From JAGLYZ01 sp049642725 (GTDB lineage: Bacteria; Patescibacteriota; Minisyncoccia; Minisyncoccales; JAGMDC01), in the NCBI GenBank assembly GCA_049642725.1, contig JBARPC010000035.1:1-11973 (forward strand): DNA of 11,973 nt, written 5' to 3'. Numbering within the stretch: position 1 is the stretch's first letter; every line of letters begins with the position of its first letter. This document shows, in pieces, positions 5,477 to 11,965 of the stretch. Made by a program: the position numbers and the translations under genes. Below the pieces are notes generated by a model that was given only the letters and a program-made list of their open reading frames with translations, was not told the origin of the DNA and ran no database searches.

Positions 5477-5938
5477 ATGCGCAAAGCAGTTAAAAAAAGA
5501 GTAATATTGCCTGATCCTGTTTATGATAATATCATGGTTGCCCAGTTTATTAATAAGATAATGCGTAAGGGCAAAAAAATAACTGCCAGAAAAATTATTT
5601 ATGGTGCTTTTGATATTATTAAAGAAAAAATAAAAAAAGAACCTTTGGAAATTTTTGATTTAGCCATTCAAAATACTTCTCCTTTATTAGAAGTAAAATC
5701 AAAAAGGATTGGCGGAGCAGTTTATCAGGTTCCCAGAGAGGTAAGAGGGGAAAGAAAAATAAGTTTAGCTATGCACTGGATTATTTTAGCTGCTAAGTCA
5801 AAAAAGGGAAAAGCAATGAAAGAAAAACTGGCTGAAGAATTAATTGCTGCCTCAAAAAATGAAGGAGCGGCAATTAAGAAAAAGCATGATACGCATCGTA
5901 TGGCAGAAGCCAATAGAGCATTTGCTCACTTTGCCTAA
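5477..5938 (+). CDS. rpsG: 30S ribosomal protein uS7
   Basis: At 153 residues this is close to the usual 156. It begins MRKAVKKRVILPDPVYDNIMVAQFINKIM and has the family core QVPREVRGERKISLAMHWI and the C-terminal KKHDTHRMAEANRAFAHF. It nucleates assembly of the 30S head and contacts the E-site tRNA. There is no SD; the ATG is 7 nt after the rpsL stop, so translation is probably coupled. The short rpsL-rpsG gap leaves no room for the intercistronic S7-binding structure that controls the E. coli str operon, so autoregulation of that type is unlikely. The gap to fusA is 91 nt. Confidence 0.97.
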   Translation: MRKAVKKRVILPDPVYDNIMVAQFINKIMRKGKKITARKIIYGAFDIIKEKIKKEPLEIFDLAIQNTSPLLEVKSKRIGGAVYQVPREVRGERKISLAMHWIILAAKSKKGKAMKEKLAEELIAASKNEGAAIKKKHDTHRMAEANRAFAHFA

Positions 5939-6029
5939 AATATGATGGAGACCTTAGATTTCATTTTTTCTTTCATACTTGTTTTGCTTTTAATATATCT
6001 TTTACTGATTTGGTAGAGATATTTTTATT

Positions 6030-8105
6030 ATGCCAAGAAAGTATCCTATTGAAAAAACAAGAGATATTGGAATTATTGCCCACATTGACGCTGGTAAAAC
6101 TACGGTTTCCGAGCGGGTTTTGTTTTATACTGGCATTTCCCATAAAATCGGAGAAGTCCACGAAGGTAAGGCGATTATGGATTGGATGGAGCAGGAAAGA
6201 GAAAGAGGGATTACTATTACTTCAGCCGCCACAACTTGTTTTTGGTTGGAGCATAGGATTAATATTATTGATACGCCAGGCCATATTGATTTTACAGCTG
6301 AAGTCCAGCGCTCTCTTCGTGTTTTAGACGGGGCTGTAGTTATTTTTGACGGTGTGGCCGGTGTTGAACCCCAGTCAGAAACCGTTTGGCGTCAGGCAGA
6401 CAAGTTTAAAGTTCCGAGAATTTGCTTTATAAACAAATTAGACAGAATGGGCGCAGATTTTGAAAAAAGTTTTAATTCCATTATTCAGAAACTTTCTCCT
6501 AATGCCTGTGCAATGCAAATTCCAATTGGTATTGAGGATAAACTTGAAGGAGTGATTGATTTATTAAAAATGAAAGCCCTAAAATTTGAAGGAGATTTTG
6601 GTGAGAAAGTGGTAGAAGAAGAAATACCAGAGGATTTAAAAAAGGAGGCAGAGGAGTGGCGAAAGAAAATGCTGGAAAAAATCGCTGGAGAGGATGAAAA
6701 ACTTTTAGAAAAATACTTAGCCGAACAAAAAATTTCAGAGCAGGAATTAAGAGAGGTTTTAAGAAGGGCCACTATAAATTACAGGTTAATTCCAGTATTT
6801 TGCGGTTCTGCTTTGAAAAACAAAGGTATCCAACGGGTTTTAGACGCTATTATTTATTATCTTCCTTCTCCTGCGGATTTGCCTCCAATAGTTGGTAAAA
6901 ACCCAAAAACAAATGAAGAAATAGAAAGGAAATCTGACGATAACGAACCATTTACTGCTTTAGCTTTTAAAATTGCTACTGATTCCTATGTAGGCACTTT
7001 GACTTATTTTAGAGTTTACTCAGGAACTTTAAAAAAAGGTTCCTATGTTTTAAATACCACTACTGGAGAAAAAGAACGGTTAGGCAGGATTTTAAGAATG
7101 CATTCTTCTGAAAGAGAAGAAGTAGAAGAACTTTTCGCCGGTGATATTGCCGCTACAGTTGGTTTGAAAAATACTAGTACAGGCCATACTTTATGTGACG
7201 AGTCCCATCCTATTATTTTAGAAGAAATTACATTTCCGGAGCCGGTTATTGGCATTAGAATTGAGCCAAAAACAAAAGCTGACCAGGAAAAAATGAGTTT
7301 AGCTTTAAAAAAATTATCAGAAGAAGATCCTACTTTTAAAATAAAAACAGATGAAGAAACAGGGGAGACCATTATTTCTGGAATGGGCGAACTTCATCTT
7401 GATATACTTTGCGACCGGATGAAAAGAGAGTTTAAGGTTGACGCGACAATGGGCAGGCCCCAAGTCGCTTACAAAGAAACAATTAAAACAGAAGCAGAAG
7501 CAGAAGGCAAGTATATTCGGCAGTCTGGAGGCCGTGGCCAGTATGGCCATGTTTGGCTCCGTTTAGCACCGAAAGAAAGAGGAAAAGGATTTGAATTTAT
7601 TAATAAGATTAAAGGAGGCACTATTCCAAGAGAGTTTATCCCTGCAGTAGAAAAAGGAGTAAAAGAGGCAGTAGATAAAGGTGTGGTAGCTGGTTATCCT
7701 GTTGTAGATGTTTCGGTTACTCTTTATGATGGTTCTTTTCATGAAGTTGACTCTTCAGAAATAGCTTTTAAAATTGCTGCTTCTACTGCGTTTCAAGAAG
7801 GAGCTAAAAGAGCAAAACCAATAATTCTTGAGCCAATTATGAAATTAGAAATAGTTATCCCCGAAGATTTCATAGGAGATGTTATTGGAGATTTAAGCTC
7901 CAGAAGAGGAAAGATTGAAGAAACCCAGGAGCGGTTAAATATGAAGGTTATTAATACTAAAGTGCCATTAGCCGGAATGTTTGGTTATGCTACCTCTCTT
8001 CGTTCCTTGACAGAGGGTAGAGGGACTTTTACTATGGAATTTGACCACTATGAGTCAGTGCCGGAAAACATTACCCAAGAAATCATCGAAGGAAAGAGGA
8101 AATAA
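6030..8105 (+). CDS. fusA: Translation elongation factor G
   Basis: At 691 residues this is normal length for EF-G. The GTPase motifs are intact: G1 AHIDAGKT (17-24), switch region RERGITIT (57-64), G3 DTPGH (81-85), G4 NKLD (135-138) and G5 CGSALKNKG. Domain IV carries GGRGQYGHVWL and the end has FGYATSLRSLTEGRGTFTMEF. It drives ribosomal translocation and, with RRF, ribosome recycling. No SD precedes the ATG. The 91-nt gap from rpsG is AT-rich, with a TTTTGC-TTTTAATAT stretch that might be a weak internal promoter. Unlike the classic str operon, no tuf gene follows; a toxin-antitoxin pair begins 38 nt later with its own promoter and no terminator in between. Confidence 0.98.
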   Translation: MPRKYPIEKTRDIGIIAHIDAGKTTVSERVLFYTGISHKIGEVHEGKAIMDWMEQERERGITITSAATTCFWLEHRINIIDTPGHIDFTAEVQRSLRVLDGAVVIFDGVAGVEPQSETVWRQADKFKVPRICFINKLDRMGADFEKSFNSIIQKLSPNACAMQIPIGIEDKLEGVIDLLKMKALKFEGDFGEKVVEEEIPEDLKKEAEEWRKKMLEKIAGEDEKLLEKYLAEQKISEQELREVLRRATINYRLIPVFCGSALKNKGIQRVLDAIIYYLPSPADLPPIVGKNPKTNEEIERKSDDNEPFTALAFKIATDSYVGTLTYFRVYSGTLKKGSYVLNTTTGEKERLGRILRMHSSEREEVEELFAGDIAATVGLKNTSTGHTLCDESHPIILEEITFPEPVIGIRIEPKTKADQEKMSLALKKLSEEDPTFKIKTDEETGETIISGMGELHLDILCDRMKREFKVDATMGRPQVAYKETIKTEAEAEGKYIRQSGGRGQYGHVWLRLAPKERGKGFEFINKIKGGTIPREFIPAVEKGVKEAVDKGVVAGYPVVDVSVTLYDGSFHEVDSSEIAFKIAASTAFQEGAKRAKPIILEPIMKLEIVIPEDFIGDVIGDLSSRRGKIEETQERLNMKVINTKVPLAGMFGYATSLRSLTEGRGTFTMEFDHYESVPENITQEIIEGKRK

Positions 8106-8106
8106 T

Positions 8107-8135
8107 TTGATTTTTTAAGAGAAGTTTGCTAATGT
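8107..8135 (+). promoter_or_regulatory. relBE promoter, cassette copy 2 (TTGATT-N17-TAATGT)
   Basis: TTGATT (8107-8112), 17-nt spacer ending GTTTGC, extended -10 TAATGT (8130-8135), starting just after the fusA stop. The -10 ends 8 nt before the antitoxin ATG, so the message is probably leaderless. The 36-bp block 8104-8139 matches 11925-11960 at 35 positions. Confidence 0.75.
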
Positions 8136-8143
8136 AAAATAAT

Positions 8144-8377
8144 ATGGCAACTTTATCTAAAAATTTAATAGTACCTAAAGAATTTATTCAAAAAAGAGGA
8201 ATGGTTTTTTTGCCTTTGGCGGAATATGAAAAAATAAGAGAAAAAATAGAAAGATTAGAAAGAGAAAGAAAATTTTCACAAGAGGAGGCAGAAATCCTAA
8301 GAATTATTGCGGAGGGAGAGAGAGAATATAAAGAAGGGAAGTTAAAGCCGATAAAGTCCTTAGCCGAGATTAAATAA
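8144..8377 (+). CDS. RelB/Phd-like antitoxin of a type II TA pair
   Basis: A 77-residue protein placed 2 nt before a RelE-type toxin gene, the usual antitoxin-first order. An N-terminal 'SKNLIVPKEFIQKRGMVFLPLAEYEKI' part could form a small beta-containing DNA-binding unit. Residues 27-60 are a strongly charged predicted helix or coiled coil (EKIREKIERLERERKF), and the tail (KLKPIKSLAEIK) is the kind of extended segment that wraps a toxin. The fold cannot be assigned from sequence alone; the antitoxin role rests mainly on context. No SD; the message is probably leaderless from the cassette promoter. Confidence 0.72.
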   Translation: MATLSKNLIVPKEFIQKRGMVFLPLAEYEKIREKIERLERERKFSQEEAEILRIIAEGEREYKEGKLKPIKSLAEIK

Positions 8378-8379
8378 TT

Positions 8380-8637
8380 ATGATTATTTATCCAACTTCC
8401 CGATTTAAAAAATCTTTTAAGAAATTGCCGAGTACCATACAAAAGAAGGCTAAATTGAGAGACAAAATATTTAGGAAAGATCCTTTTACTTCAAATCTTC
8501 AAACCCATAAGCTTAAAGGCAAGCTAAAGAATTATTGGGCGTATTCGGTTAACGATGATTATCGCGTTCTCTTCCGTTTCATAAATGAAGACAGCGCGAT
8601 TTATTTTAATATTGGTACGCATCACATTTATAAATGA
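8380..8637 (+). CDS. RelE/ParE-superfamily toxin (mRNA interferase-like)
   Basis: An 85-residue protein with the RelE/YafQ-like pattern: MIIYPTSRFKKSFKKLP, then HKLKGKLKNYWAYSVNDDYRVLFRF and a C-terminal IGTHHIYK. Basic residues (K45, K47, R62, R66) and His81/His82 are at positions where RelE-like RNases place RNA-contacting or catalytic residues, so ribosome-dependent mRNA cleavage is likely. ParE-type gyrase poisoning cannot be excluded. The stop codon overlaps the ATG of the next gene (ATGA), which ties a surface protein to the TA transcript. No SD. Confidence 0.87.
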   Translation: MIIYPTSRFKKSFKKLPSTIQKKAKLRDKIFRKDPFTSNLQTHKLKGKLKNYWAYSVNDDYRVLFRFINEDSAIYFNIGTHHIYK

Positions 8638-10463
8638 AGATTAAAACTATGCCCAATCAAAATTTTTCTAAATTTTTGAATAAAGGAATTTCTACGCCAA
8701 TAGGAATTCTTATTATTGTTTTAGTTGCTACTATTGCTGGAGGAATTATGGCTTGGCAGTATTTTGAATCACTAGAGGAAAAAGTTGTGGTGGTAGAAGA
8801 AAAGAGAGAAGAAATAAAAGAAGAAGTAAAAGAGAAAGTAGGGGACGAAACCGCCGATTGGAAGATTTATAAGGGTGATGAAATTAGCTTTAAATATCCT
8901 CTCAATTTTGAATATCGAGGTGGAGAGGGACAGATAGATTTTTTAAAAAAGGGAACCTCTGTCGCAACTTTAAGTTTTTTTAGTTTTAGCCCTGTCCAAA
9001 TTCCATTGGAGAATTGGTTAACTTCATCTATCACAGAATCGGGGCATAAAATAATCAGCAAAGAAGTAAGGGAATTTGGTAATATTGAGCATGGTATTTT
9101 ATATATAAAAGAATGGACAAGCGGTCGGAAGCAAATAGGGTATGTTTTTAATTATAGAGACAAATGTTATTCTTTTTGGAATGAGGATTTTAAAACTCAA
9201 GATTTATTTTTAAAAATGCTTTCTACTTTTAGATTTGTAGAAGTAGACAAAATTACTGATTGGAAAACTTATATAAATGAAGAACTCAAAATTGATTTTG
9301 AATTGTCGGATAAATTCATAGAAATTTTTGGAATTCCACATAATACGGGCGTTGGCGAAGGAAAGAGTGGCAAGGCAATAGGTTTTAGTTTTGGTCCCCC
9401 TGAGAAATACCTCTATAGAGGTCTCATGTTTAGTGCTTACACTTCTGATTATGAGCCACCTATTACCCAATCTTGGCCCTTTAATGATTGGACCGGAACT
9501 GGAGATGTTGAAACCCATTCTATATTAGAATATAAATCGAGTTACAGTAAAATAATAACGATAGATAGAGAAAGGGCAATTTTTATGACATCTCTTGATA
9601 CTATGGAGGCTTCTTGTGGTGTTCATGTAGAAGTTTTTTTTAATAATCAAAGTGATTCTATATATAAAGGACTGAATTTCTTTCTTTCTATTCCTGGTGT
9701 TTCTAGTAAAGTATGCGAATTTTTCCCTGAAGGCAAAACAGGAGATTATAAAGAGTTGGAGTCAGAATTTTATTCTCAGTTTTATTCCCAGTCAAAAAAA
9801 GTAATGGAAAATAAAAATTTGTCAGAAACAGATAAAGAAAGATTAAAACTTTTCAACCAAATGCTTTCTACTTTTAAATTTATTAAAGCTTCTGAAGAGA
9901 TTTCTCAACCAGAAGAAATTACCCCAGAATTACCCAAATTAGGTTATAGCGTCGGAGCCGTAAATTTGGTGGATGGAGGTAACCCAGCAGGAGCAATAAT
10001 TGTTATTTTAGGAGGCGATTTTGGAGATGATGGGCCCTATACTTTTGCTAGAGAAGATGGAAGTTTTTTGATGGTTAATATTCCTTTTGGGACTTACGAT
10101 GTTGTTGTGAATTTAGATGGTTATGCTCCATATAAGCAGAGATTTATTCATTCCGGGAATACAGGTCTTGGCGCAGATGGCATACTGCGGCTTATTCCAG
10201 AGGCAGAAGCGTTTAGAATCCGAGGCGAAGTGACAGATTCAGATGGAAAGGCGATGGTTGACGCAATAGTTGAAATTTATGATGAAAATGAAATTAAGTT
10301 ATTTACTACCTTAACCGATGAAGATGGCCGATACTTGGTTATCGTTTCAGAAAAGCACATCTATACAATATGGGCGGCGAGCATGGAGATAGGGATTGGT
10401 TCAGTTAAGGCATCAGGAAAAGCAGGAGATGTTGTTGAAGCTAACATACAAATTATTGAATAA
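8634..10463 (+). CDS. Membrane-anchored surface protein with duplicated ectodomain and two carboxypeptidase-regulatory-like domains
   Basis: This is 609 residues from ATG 8634; ATG 8649 (MPNQNFSKF) is an equally plausible start. Residues 18-43 (NKGISTPIGILIIVLVA...) are the single anchor helix typical of CPR surface proteins. Residues 45-70 are a Glu/Lys coiled coil. Two related modules follow: 75-204 (ADWKIYKGDEISFKYP ... KMLSTFRFVEV) and 208-418 (TDWKTYINEELKIDFEL ... QMLSTFKFIKA), the second with a longer middle holding C328 and C361. Residues 438-521 and 528-608 are beta-sandwich repeats of the carboxypeptidase-regulatory type (GAIIVILGG, REDGSFLMVNIPFGTYDVVV; AIVEIYDENEI, TDEDGRYLVIV). 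No enzyme motif is seen. Role: extracytoplasmic, binding or structural (inference). It overlaps the toxin stop by 4 nt. Confidence 0.85.
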   Translation: MKIKTMPNQNFSKFLNKGISTPIGILIIVLVATIAGGIMAWQYFESLEEKVVVVEEKREEIKEEVKEKVGDETADWKIYKGDEISFKYPLNFEYRGGEGQIDFLKKGTSVATLSFFSFSPVQIPLENWLTSSITESGHKIISKEVREFGNIEHGILYIKEWTSGRKQIGYVFNYRDKCYSFWNEDFKTQDLFLKMLSTFRFVEVDKITDWKTYINEELKIDFELSDKFIEIFGIPHNTGVGEGKSGKAIGFSFGPPEKYLYRGLMFSAYTSDYEPPITQSWPFNDWTGTGDVETHSILEYKSSYSKIITIDRERAIFMTSLDTMEASCGVHVEVFFNNQSDSIYKGLNFFLSIPGVSSKVCEFFPEGKTGDYKELESEFYSQFYSQSKKVMENKNLSETDKERLKLFNQMLSTFKFIKASEEISQPEEITPELPKLGYSVGAVNLVDGGNPAGAIIVILGGDFGDDGPYTFAREDGSFLMVNIPFGTYDVVVNLDGYAPYKQRFIHSGNTGLGADGILRLIPEAEAFRIRGEVTDSDGKAMVDAIVEIYDENEIKLFTTLTDEDGRYLVIVSEKHIYTIWAASMEIGIGSVKASGKAGDVVEANIQIIE

Positions 10464-10485
10464 AAAACAGAGAAACTATAATACT

Positions 10486-11178
10486 ATGAATATTTTAAAT
10501 TTTTTAAAATCAGAAAATTATACTTCCTTGTTAAAATACATGTTGATGGGGGCGATTGGATTTGGAATTGGATGTACTATCTGGGGTTTTCTTTTGTTCC
10601 AAGAAACATTGTCATCCACACACCGTCTTATGAATCCTTTTAGCTATATAATGGCAAGTATTGTTTTAGGGTCAATTGGGGGTTTATTTTTAGCACTGCC
10701 ATTTAAGGATATTAAGAAAATTTTGCTTTCTTTTATATTGGGTGGAGTTGGTTTTTTTATCGCATTTTTAATCGGGCTTATTTCCTCATATCATCTCTTT
10801 TTTCTTGGCCATTATTTCTTAGATACACTATTAATTCTAACTGACACGTATAAATGGAATTTTTTGTTTTCGTTGCATCAGTCTCTTATTATTGGGGAGT
10901 TTGTATTTGTCTTTGCAATCGTAGGTGCGATTGGAGGATTTTTTTATAGTATTGCCTTAAAAAAGAAAGTAAAATCAATGGTTTTAGCTGGAATGTTTGG
11001 TTTTGCTATAGGATCGTTAATAGGTCCTTTAGTTGGAAATTTTACTGAAATGATATTTGAATCACTTTTAGCCGCCTATATTACGACTTTTCTAACTATA
11101 GGTATAATTACTGGAATAAGTTTTGGTATTGGTATGTATTTTGCAGAGAAATCAAATGTTTCTAAACAAAAAATTTGA
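10486..11178 (+). CDS. Polytopic glycine-rich membrane protein of unknown function
   Basis: This is 230 residues from ATG 10486; an in-frame ATG at 10396 would overlap the previous gene by 68 nt and add a non-membrane, Lys/Gln-rich start, so it is rejected. About six membrane segments are visible (roughly 18-38, 52-72, 79-101, 133-157, 165-184, 193-219), several with GxxxG-like packing (GAIGFGIGC, GAIGG, GMFGFAIGSLIG). There are no catalytic or transport signatures. The family is not recognised. A TATAAT at 10477-10482 lies only 3 nt before the ATG, too close to serve it, so it is probably read from the upstream operon. The stop TGA (11176-11178) is part of the 4-bp duplication flanking the MITE-like element. 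Confidence 0.8.
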   Translation: MNILNFLKSENYTSLLKYMLMGAIGFGIGCTIWGFLLFQETLSSTHRLMNPFSYIMASIVLGSIGGLFLALPFKDIKKILLSFILGGVGFFIAFLIGLISSYHLFFLGHYFLDTLLILTDTYKWNFLFSLHQSLIIGEFVFVFAIVGAIGGFFYSIALKKKVKSMVLAGMFGFAIGSLIGPLVGNFTEMIFESLLAAYITTFLTIGIITGISFGIGMYFAEKSNVSKQKI

Positions 11179-11273
11179 CCCCGTTAGAGGATAGCAGGAT
11201 AACTCAAGATAAAAAAGTTTCTTTATTCAAGAGCGTTGTAAAAATAAACAAGCAGAACAATCCTCTAACGGGG
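11179..11273. mobile_element. 95-bp MITE-like element with 14-bp perfect terminal inverted repeats and TTGA duplication
   Basis: CCCCGTTAGAGGAT (11179-11192) and ATCCTCTAACGGGG (11260-11273) are exact reverse complements. TTGA flanks both ends (11175-11178 and 11274-11277), as in a 4-bp target duplication. The inside has no ORF but several short pairing stretches (ATAAA/TTTAT, CTC/GAG). Removing the element and one TTGA gives TTTGATTTTTTTGAAGAAG, which matches the promoter cassettes at 8106 and 11927, a plausible empty site. Alternatives: a structured RNA, or a large-loop terminator, since T-rich sequence follows. The transposase family is not identifiable. Confidence 0.72.
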
Positions 11274-11302
11274 TTGATTTTTTTGAAGAAGTTTGCTATT
11301 AT
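11274..11302 (+). promoter_or_regulatory. hicBA promoter, cassette copy 3 (TTGATT-N17-TATTAT)
   Basis: TTGATT (11274-11279), a spacer ending GAAGTTTGC, and TATTAT (11297-11302). The first four bases of the -35 are the right-hand TTGA of the MITE-like element, so the insertion preserved the promoter. The leader to hicB is about 140 nt and holds the two direct repeats and the long hairpin. Confidence 0.68.
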
Positions 11303-11312
11303 AGAACTAATA

Positions 11313-11388
11313 TAAGAACCTGCTTACTTCGTTCGCAGAACCTTGAAATTAAATTTTAAGAACCTGCTTACTTCGTTCGCAGAACCTT
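11313..11388. repeat. Two identical 32-bp direct repeats
   Basis: 11313-11344 and 11357-11388 are identical, separated by 12 AT-rich bases. Each unit contains AGAACCT at both ends around GCTTACTTCGTTCGC, with a CTGC/GCAG mini-stem. The TTCG/TTCGC words recur in 11396-11402 and, reversed, before rpsL (5028-5040), suggesting a dispersed short repeat family. Confidence 0.9.
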
Positions 11389-11390
11389 CT

Positions 11391-11451
11391 AATTATTTCG
11401 CTCGGTTAAAATACAAAAATTCATTTTTGTATTTTAACCTCGTTCATAATT
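11391..11451 (+). promoter_or_regulatory. Long hairpin abutting the hicB start codon
   Basis: GGTTAAAATACAAAAA (11404-11419) and its exact complement (11424-11439) form a 16-bp perfect stem with loop TTCA. An outer AATTAT/ATAATT pair (11391-11396 and 11446-11451) extends it across an internal loop and ends directly at the ATG. In the transcript this should shape access to the hicB start. A protein-bound inverted repeat in DNA is also possible. Confidence 0.65.
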
Positions 11452-11697
11452 ATGAGAGAGAATTTTCGTTACAATATTATTTTTCGGCCAGAGCCAGAAG
11501 GCGGATTTACAGTAATCGTTCCAGCATTGCCTGGTTGCGTTAGTTATGGAAAAGATTTAAAAGAAGCAAAGAAAATGATTACAGATGCCATTAAAGGATA
11601 TCTTGCTTCTCTAAAGAAACACAAAGAACCAATTCCGACAGATGAAGAAAGTTTTTTCACTTCAGTAGAAATAAAAAAAGCTCTTATCTATGCCTAA
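11452..11697 (+). CDS. hicB: HicB-family antitoxin
   Basis: This 81-residue protein begins with the HicB signature (YNIIFRPEPEGGFTVIVPALPGCVSYGKDLKEAKKMITDAIKGYL), a partly degraded RNase H-like fold that binds and blocks HicA. It has no room for a C-terminal ribbon-helix-helix or HTH DNA-binding domain, so autoregulation may depend on other means. hicA overlaps its last 8 nt, giving tight coupling. The order is antitoxin first, the reverse of the E. coli hicAB operon. No SD; the start codon directly follows a long hairpin. Confidence 0.92.
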   Translation: MRENFRYNIIFRPEPEGGFTVIVPALPGCVSYGKDLKEAKKMITDAIKGYLASLKKHKEPIPTDEESFFTSVEIKKALIYA

Positions 11698-11923
11698 ACT
11701 TCCTGTTATTACTTCCAAGAGGTTAATTCAAATCATAAAAGTGCTTGGCTTTCAATTAGACCATACTACTGGAAGCCATTTTGTTTTCTATCATTCCATT
11801 ACTAAAAGAAGAGCAGTTGTACCTCGGCATAATAAGGATTTACCTAAAGGCACGATAAAAAATATTATCGGAGAAGCTGGGATTACTAAAGAGGAAATTG
11901 TGCAGGCGATAAAAAAGAAATAA
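11690..11923 (+). CDS. hicA: HicA-family mRNA interferase toxin
   Basis: A 77-residue YcfA/HicA protein with a dsRBD-like fold: SKRLIQIIKVLGFQLDHTTGSHFVF holds the GSH motif with the catalytic His30, followed by VVPRHNKDLPKGTIKNIIGEAGI and a C-terminal helix. HicA toxins cleave mRNA and are neutralised by HicB. Length and all key residues look intact. It overlaps hicB by 8 nt. The next promoter cassette starts 4 nt after the stop, without a terminator. Confidence 0.95.
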   Translation: MPKLPVITSKRLIQIIKVLGFQLDHTTGSHFVFYHSITKRRAVVPRHNKDLPKGTIKNIIGEAGITKEEIVQAIKKK

Positions 11924-11927
11924 AAAT

Positions 11928-11956
11928 TTGATTTTTTAAGAGAAGTTTGCTAATAT
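11928..11956 (+). promoter_or_regulatory. Promoter cassette copy 4 (TTGATT-N17-TAATAT)
   Basis: TTGATT (11928-11933), the same spacer as at 8113-8129, and extended -10 TAATAT (11951-11956), followed by an ATG 9 nt later. One mismatch in 36 bp to the relBE cassette. Confidence 0.75.
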
Positions 11957-11965
11957 AAAACCATT

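Noticed and set aside
10477..10482. TATAAT before the polytopic membrane protein
   Set aside because: Only 3 nt separate it from the ATG and the nearest -35 spacing is 15 nt; a start site would fall inside the gene.
10396..10485. Upstream in-frame start of the polytopic membrane protein
   Set aside because: It would overlap the surface-protein gene by 68 nt and adds a charged N-terminus; ATG 10486 begins right before the membrane region.
11313..11388. Two 32-bp repeats as a mini CRISPR
   Set aside because: The spacer is only 12 bp of AT-rich sequence and there are no cas genes; the Cas2-like protein at 3830 has a winged helix typical of PaaX regulators.
11343..11543. 66-codon ORF across the hicB leader
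   Set aside because: It runs through the repeats and hairpin and overlaps hicB in another frame; its residues resemble no family.
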